DNA of 64,000 nt from Microbulbifer sp. ALW1 (GCF_009903625.1 NZ_CP047569.1:1892501-1956500); one strand, 5' to 3'; counted from the stretch's first letter, positions 16,298 through 25,463 are shown. Translations and numbers: made by a program. The notes: generated from the sequence alone by a model not told the origin.

Positions 16298-17680
16298 ATG
16301 CATATTCATATTTTAGGTATCTGTGGCACTTTTATGGGCAGCCTGGCCCAGCTGGCCGTGGCGGAAGGCCACAAGGTCACCGGGTCCGATGCCAACGTAT
16401 ACCCGCCGATGAGCACCCAGCTGGAGCGTGCCGGCATTGTGCTGACCGAGGGCTACGACCCCGCCCAGCTGGAGCCTGCGCCGGATCTGGTGATCATCGG
16501 CAACGCCCTCTCGCGCGGTAACCCGGCGGTAGAAGCCGTGCTGGAAAAGGGGCTGTCCTATACCTCCGGGGCCCAGTGGCTGTGCGACCACTTCCTCGGC
16601 GGCCGCTGGGTGCTGGCGGTTGCCGGTACCCACGGCAAGACCACGACCGCCAGCATGCTGGCCTGGGTGCTGGAATACGCCGGTATGGAACCGGGATTCC
16701 TGATCGGCGGTGTGCCGCAGAACTTCGACGTTTCCGCGCGCCTCGGCAACACGCCTTTCTTTGTGGTAGAGGCGGATGAGTACGACACGGCGTTTTTCGA
16801 CAAGCGCTCGAAGTTTGTCCACTACCGCCCGCGCACCCTGATCATCAACAACCTGGAATTCGACCACGCAGACATCTTCGATGACCTGGCGGCGATCCAG
16901 AAACAGTTCCACCACCTGGTGCGCACGGTACCGGGTTCCGGCCTGGTGGTGGCGGCGCAGGAAGACGCGGTGACCCAGGTGCTGGATCAGGGCTGCTGGA
17001 GCCAGGTGCAGCGGCTTGATGTCGAGAGCGCCGACGGCGTTCGTCTGGGAGACTGGTGCGCTGCCAGTGTTGCCGCCGACGGCAGCAGTTTTGAGGTTTT
17101 GTTTGAAGGCAAAGTTGTTGCCAGTGTTCAGTGGCAGCAGACCGGGCTGCACAATGTGAAAAATGGCCTCGCCGCCATGGCCGCAGCCCGCCACGTGGGT
17201 GTGGCGCCGGATACCGCGGCGGAAGCCCTCGCGGCGTTTGGCGGCGTCAAGCGCCGTATGGAATGTCTGGGGGATGTCCAGGGCATCCGTATTTATGACG
17301 ATTTTGCCCATCACCCCACGGCCATCGAGACCACCCTCAATGGCTTGCGCGCCAAAGTGGGCAGTGAAAAAGTCATCGCGCTGATTGAACCGCGCTCCAA
17401 TACCATGCGTATGGGACATCATCAGGGACAATTGGCGCGGGCCTGCAGCGGTGCAGATCTGGTGCTCTGGTATCAACCGGAAGGGATGAACTGGTCCCTG
17501 GATGAGGTGGTGCACCACTCCACCGTGCCGGCGAAGGTTCTCCATAGCATCGACGCTGCGGTAGAATCCGTGCTTGAATTATCTGCGCCTGGCAGTCACG
17601 TTATTGTGATGAGCAATGGTGGCTTCGGCGGTGTGCACCAGCGACTGCTGAGTGCCCTGCAGAAGAAATACGCCGGGTAG
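16298..17680 (+). CDS. mpl: UDP-MurNAc:L-Ala-gamma-D-Glu-meso-DAP tripeptide ligase (Mpl)
   Basis: A 460-residue Mur-ligase. The Rossmann N-terminus MHIHILGICGTFMGSLA and the P-loop AGTHGKTTTASM (about 109-120) are typical of Mpl, which attaches recycled murein tripeptide to UDP-MurNAc. FDHADIFDDL is the metal-binding region, DDFAHHPTAI the C-terminal domain entry, and GGFGGVHQRLL the C-terminus characteristic of Mpl rather than MurC. Length equals that of the family. It acts in the cytoplasm and supplies the same lipid-I precursor pool as the MurE and MurF encoded at the end of the window. A weak ribosome binding site precedes the ATG. Confidence 0.95.
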   Translation: MHIHILGICGTFMGSLAQLAVAEGHKVTGSDANVYPPMSTQLERAGIVLTEGYDPAQLEPAPDLVIIGNALSRGNPAVEAVLEKGLSYTSGAQWLCDHFLGGRWVLAVAGTHGKTTTASMLAWVLEYAGMEPGFLIGGVPQNFDVSARLGNTPFFVVEADEYDTAFFDKRSKFVHYRPRTLIINNLEFDHADIFDDLAAIQKQFHHLVRTVPGSGLVVAAQEDAVTQVLDQGCWSQVQRLDVESADGVRLGDWCAASVAADGSSFEVLFEGKVVASVQWQQTGLHNVKNGLAAMAAARHVGVAPDTAAEALAAFGGVKRRMECLGDVQGIRIYDDFAHHPTAIETTLNGLRAKVGSEKVIALIEPRSNTMRMGHHQGQLARACSGADLVLWYQPEGMNWSLDEVVHHSTVPAKVLHSIDAAVESVLELSAPGSHVIVMSNGGFGGVHQRLLSALQKKYAG

Positions 17681-17732
17681 TATCAAGCCTGGCACCATTA
17701 AAGAGCCCCGGTCGGGGTGATACGGAACTGCT

Positions 17733-18383
17733 TTGCCCGAATCAACTTTGCCCGAAACAACTTGGCCCGAAATAACGTTTTCCAAGACCGTCACCCTCGC
17801 CATCACCGGTGCCTCCGGCGCCCAGTACGGCCTGCGCCTGCTGCAGTGTCTGCTGGCAGCGCGGGTGCGGGTGTGGCTGCTGCTCTCCGATGCCGCGCGC
17901 ATCGTGATCGACACCGAAACCGAGGTAACCCTGCCGGAAGACGAGGGGCAGACCGAGGCATTCCTGCGTGACCTGTATGCCGCGGAGGAGGGACAGCTGA
18001 CGTTGTTCGGACGCCGCGACTGGTTCTCGCCGGTGGCCTCCGGCACTGGAGCCGCCAGCAGCCTGGTGATCTGCCCGGCCAGCGGTGGGACCCTGTCGGC
18101 CATTGCCTGCGGTGCCTCGAACAACCTGATTGAACGGGCGGCGGATGTTGCACTCAAAGAACGCCGCCAGTTGATCCTGGTGCCGCGCGAGGCGCCTTAT
18201 TCCGAGATCCACCTGGAGAATATGCTCAAGCTCACCCGCATGGGCGCCGTGGTACTGCCGGCCAGCCCGGGCTTCTACCAGAAGCCGCAGACGGTGGAGG
18301 ACCTGGTGGACTTTGTAGTGGCGCGGATCATGAGCCAGCTCGACGTGGAGCAGTCACTGTTACCCCCCTGGGGCGATGGCTGA
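17733..18383 (+). CDS. ubiX: Flavin prenyltransferase UbiX
   Basis: A 216-residue flavoprotein. LAITGASGAQYGLRLLQ is the flavin-binding N-terminal motif and the CPASGGTLSAIACGASNNLIERAADVALKE region (around 110-140) binds prenyl phosphate. UbiX makes prenyl-FMN for the decarboxylase UbiD in ubiquinone synthesis. The start is uncertain: TTG at 17733 has a GGA upstream, while a second in-frame TTG at 17748 arises from a 15-bp coding repeat (LPE.T units), and residues before LAITGASG are not conserved. The stop codon is duplicated in frame 12 nt downstream. Confidence 0.93.
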   Translation: MPESTLPETTWPEITFSKTVTLAITGASGAQYGLRLLQCLLAARVRVWLLLSDAARIVIDTETEVTLPEDEGQTEAFLRDLYAAEEGQLTLFGRRDWFSPVASGTGAASSLVICPASGGTLSAIACGASNNLIERAADVALKERRQLILVPREAPYSEIHLENMLKLTRMGAVVLPASPGFYQKPQTVEDLVDFVVARIMSQLDVEQSLLPPWGDG

Positions 18384-18443
18384 GGTCACGGCTGAACGGG
18401 ATATTTATCGGTTTACTGCCTGTTTATTACTGGGAGGGGCTTG

Positions 18444-18725
18444 ATGGCGAATCTGGACCGAAGCGTCACCATTCATTTCTGCGTCCAGTGCAACTGGATG
18501 CTGCGAGCCACCTGGATGGCGCAGGAACTGCTCTACACCTTTGCCGAGGACCTGGAGCAGGTCGCCTTGAAGCCGGGTACTGGCGGTATCTTCGAGATAC
18601 GGGTCGGTGACCAGCTGATCTGGGAGCGCAAGCGCGACGGGGGTTTCCCGGGGCCGAAAGAGCTCAAACAAAAGGTGCGTGACCTATTGTTCCCGGAGCG
18701 GGATCTGGGTCATGTGGACAAGTAG
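18444..18725 (+). CDS. SelW/Rdx-family thioredoxin-fold protein (CxxC)
   Basis: A 93-residue protein with the Rdx/SelT-SelW-SelH fold: strand VTIHF, redox motif C13-V-Q-C16 after it, a helix, and the C-terminal GGFPGPKELKQKVRDLL that marks the family. Both redox cysteines are present, with no selenocysteine codon. The ATG at 18444 has GGGAGG at ideal spacing. Bacterial members are presumed thiol-redox proteins of unknown partner. It sits 60 nt after ubiX and 94 nt before the RND gene. Confidence 0.88.
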   Translation: MANLDRSVTIHFCVQCNWMLRATWMAQELLYTFAEDLEQVALKPGTGGIFEIRVGDQLIWERKRDGGFPGPKELKQKVRDLLFPERDLGHVDK

Positions 18726-18819
18726 CCGGTTCTGAACATCGGCGAACAAGAAAGCACGAATCAACATTGTCAGTGCGTGTAGATCGCACTTTCATCATTT
18801 CACGATAAGCGAACTCATT

Positions 18820-21507
18820 ATGCTGTTGGGCTTAAAGACCTGGTATGAAAAGCTGGTGCTCGGGCACCCGAAAACGGTACTCGCACTGGTCGCATTGCTG
18901 ACCATTGCCGCCGCGGCGGGGCTGCCTCGCTTCAAACTGGATGCATCGGCGGATTCCCTGACCCTGGAAACGGACGACTCGCTGGATTTCTTCCGCGAGA
19001 TTTCCGAGCGCTACAACTCCGGCGACTTCCTCGTTGTCACCTACCGCTATAAGAATGGCGACCTCTTCAGTGACGAATCCCTCGCGACCATGCGTCGCCT
19101 GCAGGACGAGCTGGCAATGGTGGATGGCGTCACCGGGGTGCAGTCGGTACTCAATGTGCCGCTGTTATACAGCCCCAAGCTCTCCATTAGCGATGTGGCA
19201 GAGGGTATCCGTACCCTGTCTGCTCCCGGGGTCGACCGCGACCTGGTGCGCCAAGAATTTCTGGCAAGCCCCATCTACAAGGACCTGATCCTGAGCCCCG
19301 ATGGCGAGACCACCGCCATGATGCTCAACCTCGAGCTGGATAAAGCGGGTCTGGACCTGGTGCGCGAGCGCGATGCCCTGCGTCGCCAGCGCAACGAAAA
19401 GGGCCTGAATGCGGAAGAAACCCGGCGCCTGGAAGCCGTTTCTGCCGAGTACCTGATGCACCGCACCGCGCAGGAAGACGCCGCCCGGGACCGGGTGCAA
19501 GAGGTGCGCCAGATCCTGAGCCACTACGATGACAACGCGGAGCTGTTCCTCGGTGGTCTCACCATGATCACCTCTGACATGATCGCGTTCATCCAGAGCG
19601 ACCTGATGGTGTTCGGCGCGGGCATTCTGGTCTTTATCGTGGTTACCCTGCTACTGATCTTCCGTCAGGCCCGCTGGGTGTTGCTGCCGCTGGTCACCTG
19701 TGTGACCACGGCGGTGATGATGCTGGGGCTGCTGAGCTGGCTCGACTGGCGCCTCACGGTGATCTCCGCCAACTTCGTTGCGCTGCTGCTGATCATTACC
19801 CTGGCGATCACCATTCACCTGGCGGTGCGCTACCGCGAATATTTCGCCGAGCACCCCGAGTGGGATCGTTTCCAGCTGGCCTCGGCGACCGTGACCTTTA
19901 TGGCCAAGCCGTGCCTGTACACCGGTTTGACCACCATGGTGGCGTTTATCTCACTGGTGGTCAGCGGTATCCGTCCGGTGATCGATTTTGGCTGGATGAT
20001 GACCATGGGGGTCATCCTGGCGCTGCTTCTGTCTTTCCTGATTATTCCCGCCAGCCTGATGCTGCTCAGAAAGCGCGACGCCGGGCAGGGGGAAGATAAC
20101 TCCCACGCCTTTACCCAGATCTTTTCCCGTTTCGCGGAAAACCACAAAGGTGTGGTGCTGGGCGTGGCGGTGGTGGCGGCCATTATCAGCGCCGTGGGCA
20201 TCACCCGCCTGAAAGTGGAAAACCGCTTTATCGACTACTTCGATGATTCCACCGAGATCTATCAGGGGATGCTGGTGATCGACCAGCGCCTGGGCGGCAC
20301 CATCAACCTGGATGTGGTGCTGAACAAGCCGGAGCAGTCCGCGCCCGCTTTTGAGGGGGAGGGTGAAGGCGAAGAAGACCCGTTTGGTGCCGAATTTGGC
20401 GGTGAAGAGATTGGTGGTGAAGAGTACGGCAGTGAAGGGGCTGGCGACGGCGAAGAAATTGCCGAGAGCGCAGAAGAGGATGCTTTTGCTGCGGAAGACC
20501 CCTTCGCCGCGGAAGATCCTTTCGCGGCCGATGATCCTTTCGCCGGCGGTAGTGACAGCCAGTCGCCGGACGCCTACTGGTTTACCGTTGCCGGTTTGAA
20601 CCAGATTGAAAAGCTGCACGACTTCCTCGAGGCACAGCCGGAAATTGGCAAGGTGCAGTCCCTGGCGACCCTGTACAAGGTGGCCCAGGATCTGAACGAT
20701 GGCGGGTTGAATGACTTCGAGCTGGCGATTGCCCGCCAGAGTCTGCCGGAGGAAATCAACCAGGTACTGGTACACCCCTACTGGTCGCCGGAGAACCAGC
20801 AGGCCCGGATTACCATGCGGGTGAAGGAGACGGACCCCAACCTGCGCCGGGATGAGCTGATCCAGCGTATTTACGCCTTTGCCGAGAGTGACTTGGGTAT
20901 TGCCTCGGCGGATGTTCGCCAGACCGGTATGCTGGTGCTCTACAACAATATGCTGCAAAGCCTGTTCAAGTCCCAGATTCTCACTCTGGGTGCGGTTTTT
21001 GCCGGCATTCTGCTGATGTTCCTGGTGCTCTTCCGCTCCCTGTGGCTGGCGGTGATCGCGCTGGTGCCGAATATGCTGGCGGCCTGTGTGGTACTGGGTG
21101 GTATGGGCCTGGCGAATATCCCGCTGGATATGATGACCATCACCATTGCGGCGATTACCGTGGGTATCGGTGTGGATCATGCCATCCACTACCTGTACCG
21201 CTTCCGCGAGGAATTTGCCAAAGATGGTGACTATGTGGCGACCATGCATCGCAGTCACGCCACTATCGGCCGGGCCATGTTCTACACCGCCATCACCATT
21301 ATCGCGGGCTTCTCGATCCTGGCGCTGTCCAAGTTCGTGCCGTCGATCTATTTTGGGTTGCTGACGGCGCTGGCGATGACCGCAGCCCTGCTGGGTTCCC
21401 TGACCCTGCTGCCGCTGCTGCTGGTGCTGATCAAGCCGCTGCCGAAACCTGCCGAGGAGACTCTGCCGGGAAAGCCGGTCGCGGCGGTGGAGGCCTGTCC
21501 TAGCTGA
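18820..21507 (+). CDS. MMPL/RND-superfamily exporter with acidic repeat-bearing insert
   Basis: An 895-residue RND-type protein with the expected twofold layout: an N-terminal helix, a periplasmic domain (about 45-250), membrane segments near 255-420, a second periplasmic domain, and membrane segments near 705-880. The sequence VGIGVDHAIHYLYRFREE (about 780) is the MMPL/sterol-sensing-like signature of hydrophobe exporters. Unusually, residues ~508-585 form a strongly acidic Glu/Gly-rich linker including three DPFAAE-type units from 15-bp tandem repeats. Substrate unknown; hydrophobic lipids or hopanoid-like cargo are plausible. A terminator follows. Confidence 0.87.
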   Translation: MLLGLKTWYEKLVLGHPKTVLALVALLTIAAAAGLPRFKLDASADSLTLETDDSLDFFREISERYNSGDFLVVTYRYKNGDLFSDESLATMRRLQDELAMVDGVTGVQSVLNVPLLYSPKLSISDVAEGIRTLSAPGVDRDLVRQEFLASPIYKDLILSPDGETTAMMLNLELDKAGLDLVRERDALRRQRNEKGLNAEETRRLEAVSAEYLMHRTAQEDAARDRVQEVRQILSHYDDNAELFLGGLTMITSDMIAFIQSDLMVFGAGILVFIVVTLLLIFRQARWVLLPLVTCVTTAVMMLGLLSWLDWRLTVISANFVALLLIITLAITIHLAVRYREYFAEHPEWDRFQLASATVTFMAKPCLYTGLTTMVAFISLVVSGIRPVIDFGWMMTMGVILALLLSFLIIPASLMLLRKRDAGQGEDNSHAFTQIFSRFAENHKGVVLGVAVVAAIISAVGITRLKVENRFIDYFDDSTEIYQGMLVIDQRLGGTINLDVVLNKPEQSAPAFEGEGEGEEDPFGAEFGGEEIGGEEYGSEGAGDGEEIAESAEEDAFAAEDPFAAEDPFAADDPFAGGSDSQSPDAYWFTVAGLNQIEKLHDFLEAQPEIGKVQSLATLYKVAQDLNDGGLNDFELAIARQSLPEEINQVLVHPYWSPENQQARITMRVKETDPNLRRDELIQRIYAFAESDLGIASADVRQTGMLVLYNNMLQSLFKSQILTLGAVFAGILLMFLVLFRSLWLAVIALVPNMLAACVVLGGMGLANIPLDMMTITIAAITVGIGVDHAIHYLYRFREEFAKDGDYVATMHRSHATIGRAMFYTAITIIAGFSILALSKFVPSIYFGLLTALAMTAALLGSLTLLPLLLVLIKPLPKPAEETLPGKPVAAVEACPS

Positions 21508-21550
21508 TAGGTTGACGTTGATAGATCGGCAGCTTTTCAGTGATCGCCAT

Positions 21551-21589
21551 TCGGGCCCGCGGATTCTATCCCCGGGCCCGATTTGTTTT
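21551..21589 (+). terminator. Intrinsic terminator after the RND exporter
   Basis: An inverted repeat with 9-bp arms (TCGGGCCCG and CGGGCCCGA) around a 13-nt loop, followed by a T-rich tail (TTTGTTTT), 44 nt after the stop codon. Confidence 0.8.
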
Positions 21590-21663
21590 CCGCTTACGGC
21601 TGCGGCCTTCTAACCTTACTGGGCAGCTCTGTATAAATTTCCCGCGAACAAGGTGATGCAAAA

Positions 21664-22266
21664 ATGCCAAAAAGCCGCGTTGCCATACTGATTCCCGGTA
21701 TCTTCGACCGGGGAAAGTCCATGCGCAGAATGGAAGGGGCCCTGGATCGGGCCGGTTTTGCCGCACACAGTATCAACCTGAAAACCAACAGTGGCTGGTA
21801 CGGGATGGAGCCCATGGCCCAGCAATTGGGCGAGCTGGTGGAAGAGGTGACTGAAAAGGGGGATACCTGCGCGCTGGTAGGCTTCAGCATGGGCGGGATA
21901 GTCGCGCGCTACTACTTGCAGAGGCTCGGGGGTGCGGAAAAAGTACACAAGTTTATTGCCCTTTCCAGTCCCCACTTCGGTAGCTTGTGGGCGCATTTGC
22001 TGCCCTACAAGGGCGGCCGGCAGTTGCGTATCGGCAGCGAATTCCTCAGTGGCCTGAACCGGGATGCGGCGATGTTGGAGAGCGCCGCGCCCGTATCCAT
22101 CTGGACGCCCTACGATACCACCATCGTGCCCCACACCAGCTCCCGGTTGCCGCTGGGCAAGACCTATCAGGTACCGGTCAGCCTGCATCGCTGGGTACCC
22201 CAGAACCCTGCGGTTATCGATATTGTGTCCGCGGAACTGGCGGACGTCCTCAAAGCGAGCGACTAG
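21664..22266 (+). CDS. Alpha/beta hydrolase, lipase-like
   Basis: A 200-residue alpha/beta hydrolase. VAILIPGIFDRGKSM gives the first strand and oxyanion region. The nucleophile elbow is GFSMGG (about residues 78-83, Ser80), followed by IVARYYLQ as in bacterial triacylglycerol lipase and PGAP1-like families. The C-terminal HRWVPQNPAVIDIV probably carries the catalytic His. No signal peptide is seen, so it is cytoplasmic. Convergent with darP, 31 nt apart. Confidence 0.82.
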   Translation: MPKSRVAILIPGIFDRGKSMRRMEGALDRAGFAAHSINLKTNSGWYGMEPMAQQLGELVEEVTEKGDTCALVGFSMGGIVARYYLQRLGGAEKVHKFIALSSPHFGSLWAHLLPYKGGRQLRIGSEFLSGLNRDAAMLESAAPVSIWTPYDTTIVPHTSSRLPLGKTYQVPVSLHRWVPQNPAVIDIVSAELADVLKASD

Positions 22267-22277
22267 CCGGCGGCAGC

Positions 22278-22313
22278 AACTAGCTCTGCTGCATGAACTA
22301 GCTCTGCTGCATA
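22278..22313. repeat. 18-bp tandem duplication including the darP stop codon
   Basis: Two 18-bp copies differing only in the last base. On the minus strand the unit encodes MQQS followed by TAG, so the C-terminal codons and the stop of darP are duplicated in frame. The real stop is in the first (gene-proximal) copy. Confidence 0.9.
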
Positions 22314-22828
22314 AAAAAGTCCCGCAGGTAGCGAAACAGTTTGCGCTGGTTGCTGGGTGGCTTGTTGTTGGCGATTTCCTTGTTGGACTCCCGGATCAGC
22401 GCGCGCAGCTGCTGGTGGTCGGCGCCGGGAAAACTATCGAAAAACGCACTCTGGGCTTCTTTCCCCTGCTCCAGTAGGCGCTGGCGCCATTCTTCGGCCA
22501 TGCGGTCGAAACGCAGGTGCAGGTGATCCTGTTCCTTGTGTTTGTTCAGCACTGCCTCAATGGCTTCCACATCGGCCTTGCGCATCAACTTGCCGATGTA
22601 TTGCAGCTGTCGACGCTTGGCCTCGCGGGATTTGATCCGGTGCATGGTGGCGATGGCCTCCGCCAGATCGGCATCCATGGGTACTTCCGCCAGCTTGTTG
22701 GCGTTGAGCTCGGTCAGCTGCTTGCCCAGATCCTGCAGCTGGTGCATTTCCTGTTTGACCTGGGTTTTGCTTTTGTAATTCTCGTCATCAAACTCATCAA
22801 AAGCGTCGAAATCGTCGGAGTTGTGCAT
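22298..22828 (-). CDS. darP: Ribosome-associated protein DarP (YjgA, DUF615)
   Basis: A 176-residue protein. The acidic N-terminus (DDFDAFDEFDDE), SKTQVKQEMHQLQDLGKQL and the C-terminal NQRKLFRYLRDFF match YjgA/DarP, which associates with 50S precursors late in assembly. The ATG at 22828 (MHNSDDFD) is preferred over an upstream in-frame start adding 35 hydrophobic, unconserved residues. It lies about 50 nt downstream of mgtE and probably shares its transcript. Confidence 0.92.
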   Translation of the reverse strand: MHNSDDFDAFDEFDDENYKSKTQVKQEMHQLQDLGKQLTELNANKLAEVPMDADLAEAIATMHRIKSREAKRRQLQYIGKLMRKADVEAIEAVLNKHKEQDHLHLRFDRMAEEWRQRLLEQGKEAQSAFFDSFPGADHQQLRALIRESNKEIANNKPPSNQRKLFRYLRDFFMQQS

Positions 22829-22880
22829 TGTGTATCTCTGAAACGGGATATGGAAAAACGGAGCCTGGGCGCGGTCGGCG

Positions 22881-24248
22881 TCAGGCAAAAAACCAGGTGG
22901 CGAGGCCGAGGAAAGACATAAAGCCCACCACATCGGTCACCGTGGTCAGGGCGACGCCACCGGCCAGTGCCGGGTCTATGCGCATCGCCCGCAGGGCAAC
23001 CGGCAATATGGCGCCGGCGAGAGCAGCGGTGATCAGGTTGATCAGCATAGCGGCAATGATAATCAGTGCAATGCGGTGATCCCCAAACCAGAGCGCAGCA
23101 ATGGCGCCCATGACCGTGGACCAGAGCAGGGCGTTGAGGGCGCCGGAGCCCAGCTCCCGGGACAGTAGCCAGCTCAGGTTACTGCGCCCAATCTGGCCGA
23201 GGGCCATACCGCGGATCACCACGGTCAGGGTCTGGCTGCCGGCCACGCCGCCCATACTGGCCACAATTGGCATCAGCACCGCCAGTGCCACCACCTTGTC
23301 GATGGTGTCCTGGAACAGGTTAATGACCCAGGAGGCGAGCAGCGCGGTCAGCAGGTTGATGCCGAGCCACACGGCGCGCCGCGGTGCGGTGCGCAGGACG
23401 GGGGCAAAGGTATCTTCTTCCTCGTCGAGGCCGGCGAGGCTCATCAGCGAGTGGTCGGCGTCCTCGCGGATCACGTCCACCACATCATCGATGGTAATAC
23501 GCCCCAGCAGGCGGTTGTGCTCATCCACCACCGGCGCGGTGATCCAGTCGTATTTTGCAAACAGCTGTGCGACCTCGTGGTCCGGCATATCCGCGGGAAT
23601 AGGGTCGGCATCGGTGAGCATGACTTCCCGTACCGTCACCGATGGATCGGTGGTCAGCAGTTTGGTCAGCGGCAGCAGGCCGATGAACCTGTCCTGGCGG
23701 TTGACCACGAACAGGTTATCCGTGGATTCTGGCAATTGCGCGTGGCGGCGCAGGTAGCGCAAGACCACGTCGAGCGTCAGGTTAGGGCGCACGGATACGG
23801 TGTCCGTATCCATTAGACCGCCGGCGGTTTCCTCGTCGTAGGCGAGTACACTTTCTACTCGCTGGCGGTCGCTCTCGCTCATGGCCGAGAGCACTTCTGC
23901 CATTACCCGGTCCGGCAGCTGCTGCAGTATGTCGGCAACGTCGTCCGCATCCAGCCCTTCCATCACGGCCACCATTTCTTCGGTGTCCATGGTGGCGAGG
24001 ATCTGGCTCTGTACCTCGTCGGTCAGCTCCTGCAGTACTTCGCCTTCCACTTCGCGGTCGATCAGTTTCCACAGGACCTGGCGAATACGGGGCGGCGAGC
24101 TCTCCAATAGCTGGGCGATGCTCTGGGGTGACAGGGAATGCAGCATCCGCTGCACTTCGCGCCCGGTGCCGCTGTCCAGTGCCGCAAACAGCTCACCGAG
24201 CTGATTCTGGGCGCTGAACTTGATGTCGGCAGTGACGGGATTGGGCAC
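22881..24248 (-). CDS. mgtE: Magnesium transporter MgtE
   Basis: A 455-residue transporter with the full MgtE layout: N-terminal helical superhelix domain (about 15-135, with DADDVADILQQLPD), tandem CBS domains (about 140-265, TVSVRPNLTLDVVLRYLR and ITAPVVDEHNRLLGRITIDDVVDVI) and five membrane helices (about 290-455). The pore region around PIVASMGGVAGSQTLTVVIRGMALGQI is conserved. It imports Mg2+ at the inner membrane with CBS-domain feedback gating. The start is GTG at 24248, with AGGA at good spacing. Its position next to npr matches Pseudomonas gene order. Confidence 0.95.
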   Translation of the reverse strand: MPNPVTADIKFSAQNQLGELFAALDSGTGREVQRMLHSLSPQSIAQLLESSPPRIRQVLWKLIDREVEGEVLQELTDEVQSQILATMDTEEMVAVMEGLDADDVADILQQLPDRVMAEVLSAMSESDRQRVESVLAYDEETAGGLMDTDTVSVRPNLTLDVVLRYLRRHAQLPESTDNLFVVNRQDRFIGLLPLTKLLTTDPSVTVREVMLTDADPIPADMPDHEVAQLFAKYDWITAPVVDEHNRLLGRITIDDVVDVIREDADHSLMSLAGLDEEEDTFAPVLRTAPRRAVWLGINLLTALLASWVINLFQDTIDKVVALAVLMPIVASMGGVAGSQTLTVVIRGMALGQIGRSNLSWLLSRELGSGALNALLWSTVMGAIAALWFGDHRIALIIIAAMLINLITAALAGAILPVALRAMRIDPALAGGVALTTVTDVVGFMSFLGLATWFFA

Positions 24249-24313
24249 AGAGATTCCTGCTGTCTGGCTGGCGTTAAAGTGCGGGCATTATAGCGGGCAG
24301 CGGTCGGGAGCGG

Positions 24314-24583
24314 TTATTCACCTTCCCCGAAACGGTCATTGATCAGTGCGCAAATCGCCTCGTGCGCGGCATCCTCATCGCGACCGCACACTTCCAGTTC
24401 CAGTTCTATACCTTTGCCCGCGGCCAGCAGCATCAGCGCCATCACACTTTTGCCATCCACCGCTTTGCCCTGGCAATGCACTTTTACTTCGGAAGAAAAG
24501 CGTGCGCTGGTCTGGGCAAACTTGCTGGCGGCACGGGCGTGCAGGCCCAGTTTGTTGATGATGGTGATTCGGCTTTTCTGCAT
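24314..24583 (-). CDS. ptsO: Nitrogen-PTS phosphocarrier NPr
   Basis: An 89-residue HPr-like protein. LGLHARAAS contains the phosphorylated His15, and GKSVMALMLLAAG is the second conserved HPr helix. NPr receives phosphate from EI-Ntr and passes it to PtsN, encoded about 1 kb upstream in the same operon. The ATG at 24583 lies 17 nt after the rapZ stop; a longer open frame upstream of it merely overlaps rapZ. Confidence 0.94.
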   Translation of the reverse strand: MQKSRITIINKLGLHARAASKFAQTSARFSSEVKVHCQGKAVDGKSVMALMLLAAGKGIELELEVCGRDEDAAHEAICALINDRFGEGE

Positions 24584-24599
24584 GGGACTGTTCTGTTTG

Positions 24600-25463
24600 T
24601 CAGGCGTGTTTCTGCTGTTCGCGGTGGCGTATCTGGATGTTTTTGAATTCGCTGGAAAAGTGTTTGGCCAGCTGCTCCACCATGTACACGGAACGGTGGC
24701 GGCCACCGGTGCAGCCGATAGAGACGGAGGTATAGCTGCGGTTACTCTGCTGGTAGGACGGCAGCCAGCGCTCGAGGAAGGCGGTGATGTCCCGCTGCAT
24801 ATCTTCGGTTTCCTGGTGTGAGCGCAGGAATTCGGCCACTTCCGGATCCATGCCGGTCTTGTTGCGCAGCTCGGCGACCCAGTAGGGATTGGGCAGGCAG
24901 CGCAGGTCGAAGACCAGGTCCGCATCCACCGGTACCCCGTGCTTGAAGCCAAAGGACTGGAAGAGTATTGCCATACCCGGGGAGTCTTTGCCCACCACGC
25001 GGGATTTCACCTGGTCGCGCAACTGGTGCAGGCTGAGGCTGCTGGTGTCGATCACCAGGTCGGCCATGGCCGACAGCGGCGCGAGCAGTTCTTTCTCGTG
25101 GTTCAGGGCTTCCAGCAGGTGGGTACGGCTGTCGCTGAGGGGGTGCTTGCGGCGGGTTTCACTGAAGCGCTGTACCAGTATCGGTGAGCGGGCGTCCAGG
25201 TAGATGACATCGCAATCGATGCCGCTTTCCCGCAGATCTTCAATCACCTTGGGTGCCTGGCGCACATCGTGCCACAGATTGCGGGCATCGATACCGAGGG
25301 CCAACTGGGTGTTTTCCTGGGGCTGTTCCGACACCCGGCGAACCAGCTCAGGGAGCAGGCTGGCGGGGAGGTTGTCGATACAGTTGAAACCGACATCCTC
25401 CAGCAACTGCAGGGCGGAACTCTTTCCAGAGCCTGAGCGGCCGCTGATGATTACCAGTCGCAT
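24600..25463 (-). CDS. rapZ: RNase adapter protein RapZ
   Basis: A 287-residue P-loop protein. GRSGSGKS (8-15) is the Walker A, DARSPILVQRFSETRRKHPL the Walker B-like region, and IGCTGGRHRSVYMVE the C-terminal GlcN6P-sensing domain signature. RapZ senses glucosamine-6-phosphate and controls small-RNA-dependent expression of glmS in enterobacteria. The ATG at 25463 aligns with the usual RapZ N-terminus (MxLxIxSGRSGSGKS) and has AAGGAG upstream. Its place between ptsN and ptsO is the classical rpoN-cluster arrangement. Confidence 0.95.
   Translation of the reverse strand: MRLVIISGRSGSGKSSALQLLEDVGFNCIDNLPASLLPELVRRVSEQPQENTQLALGIDARNLWHDVRQAPKVIEDLRESGIDCDVIYLDARSPILVQRFSETRRKHPLSDSRTHLLEALNHEKELLAPLSAMADLVIDTSSLSLHQLRDQVKSRVVGKDSPGMAILFQSFGFKHGVPVDADLVFDLRCLPNPYWVAELRNKTGMDPEVAEFLRSHQETEDMQRDITAFLERWLPSYQQSNRSYTSVSIGCTGGRHRSVYMVEQLAKHFSSEFKNIQIRHREQQKHA

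Noticed and set aside
16313..17545. A 410-codon open frame opposite mpl
   Set aside because: Arg/His/Gly-rich with no recognisable motif and fully antisense to a well-conserved ligase gene.
19951..21258. A 435-codon open frame opposite the RND exporter gene
   Set aside because: His/Gln-rich composition typical of the antisense of a membrane-protein gene; no domain seen.
22881..24313. A magnesium riboswitch upstream of mgtE
   Set aside because: Only 65 nt separate mgtE from ptsO and I see no M-box-like conserved sequence there.
24584..24952. A longer version of the NPr protein starting inside rapZ
   Set aside because: The extra N-terminal sequence is the rapZ gene read in another frame; the HPr fold begins at the ATG at 24583.
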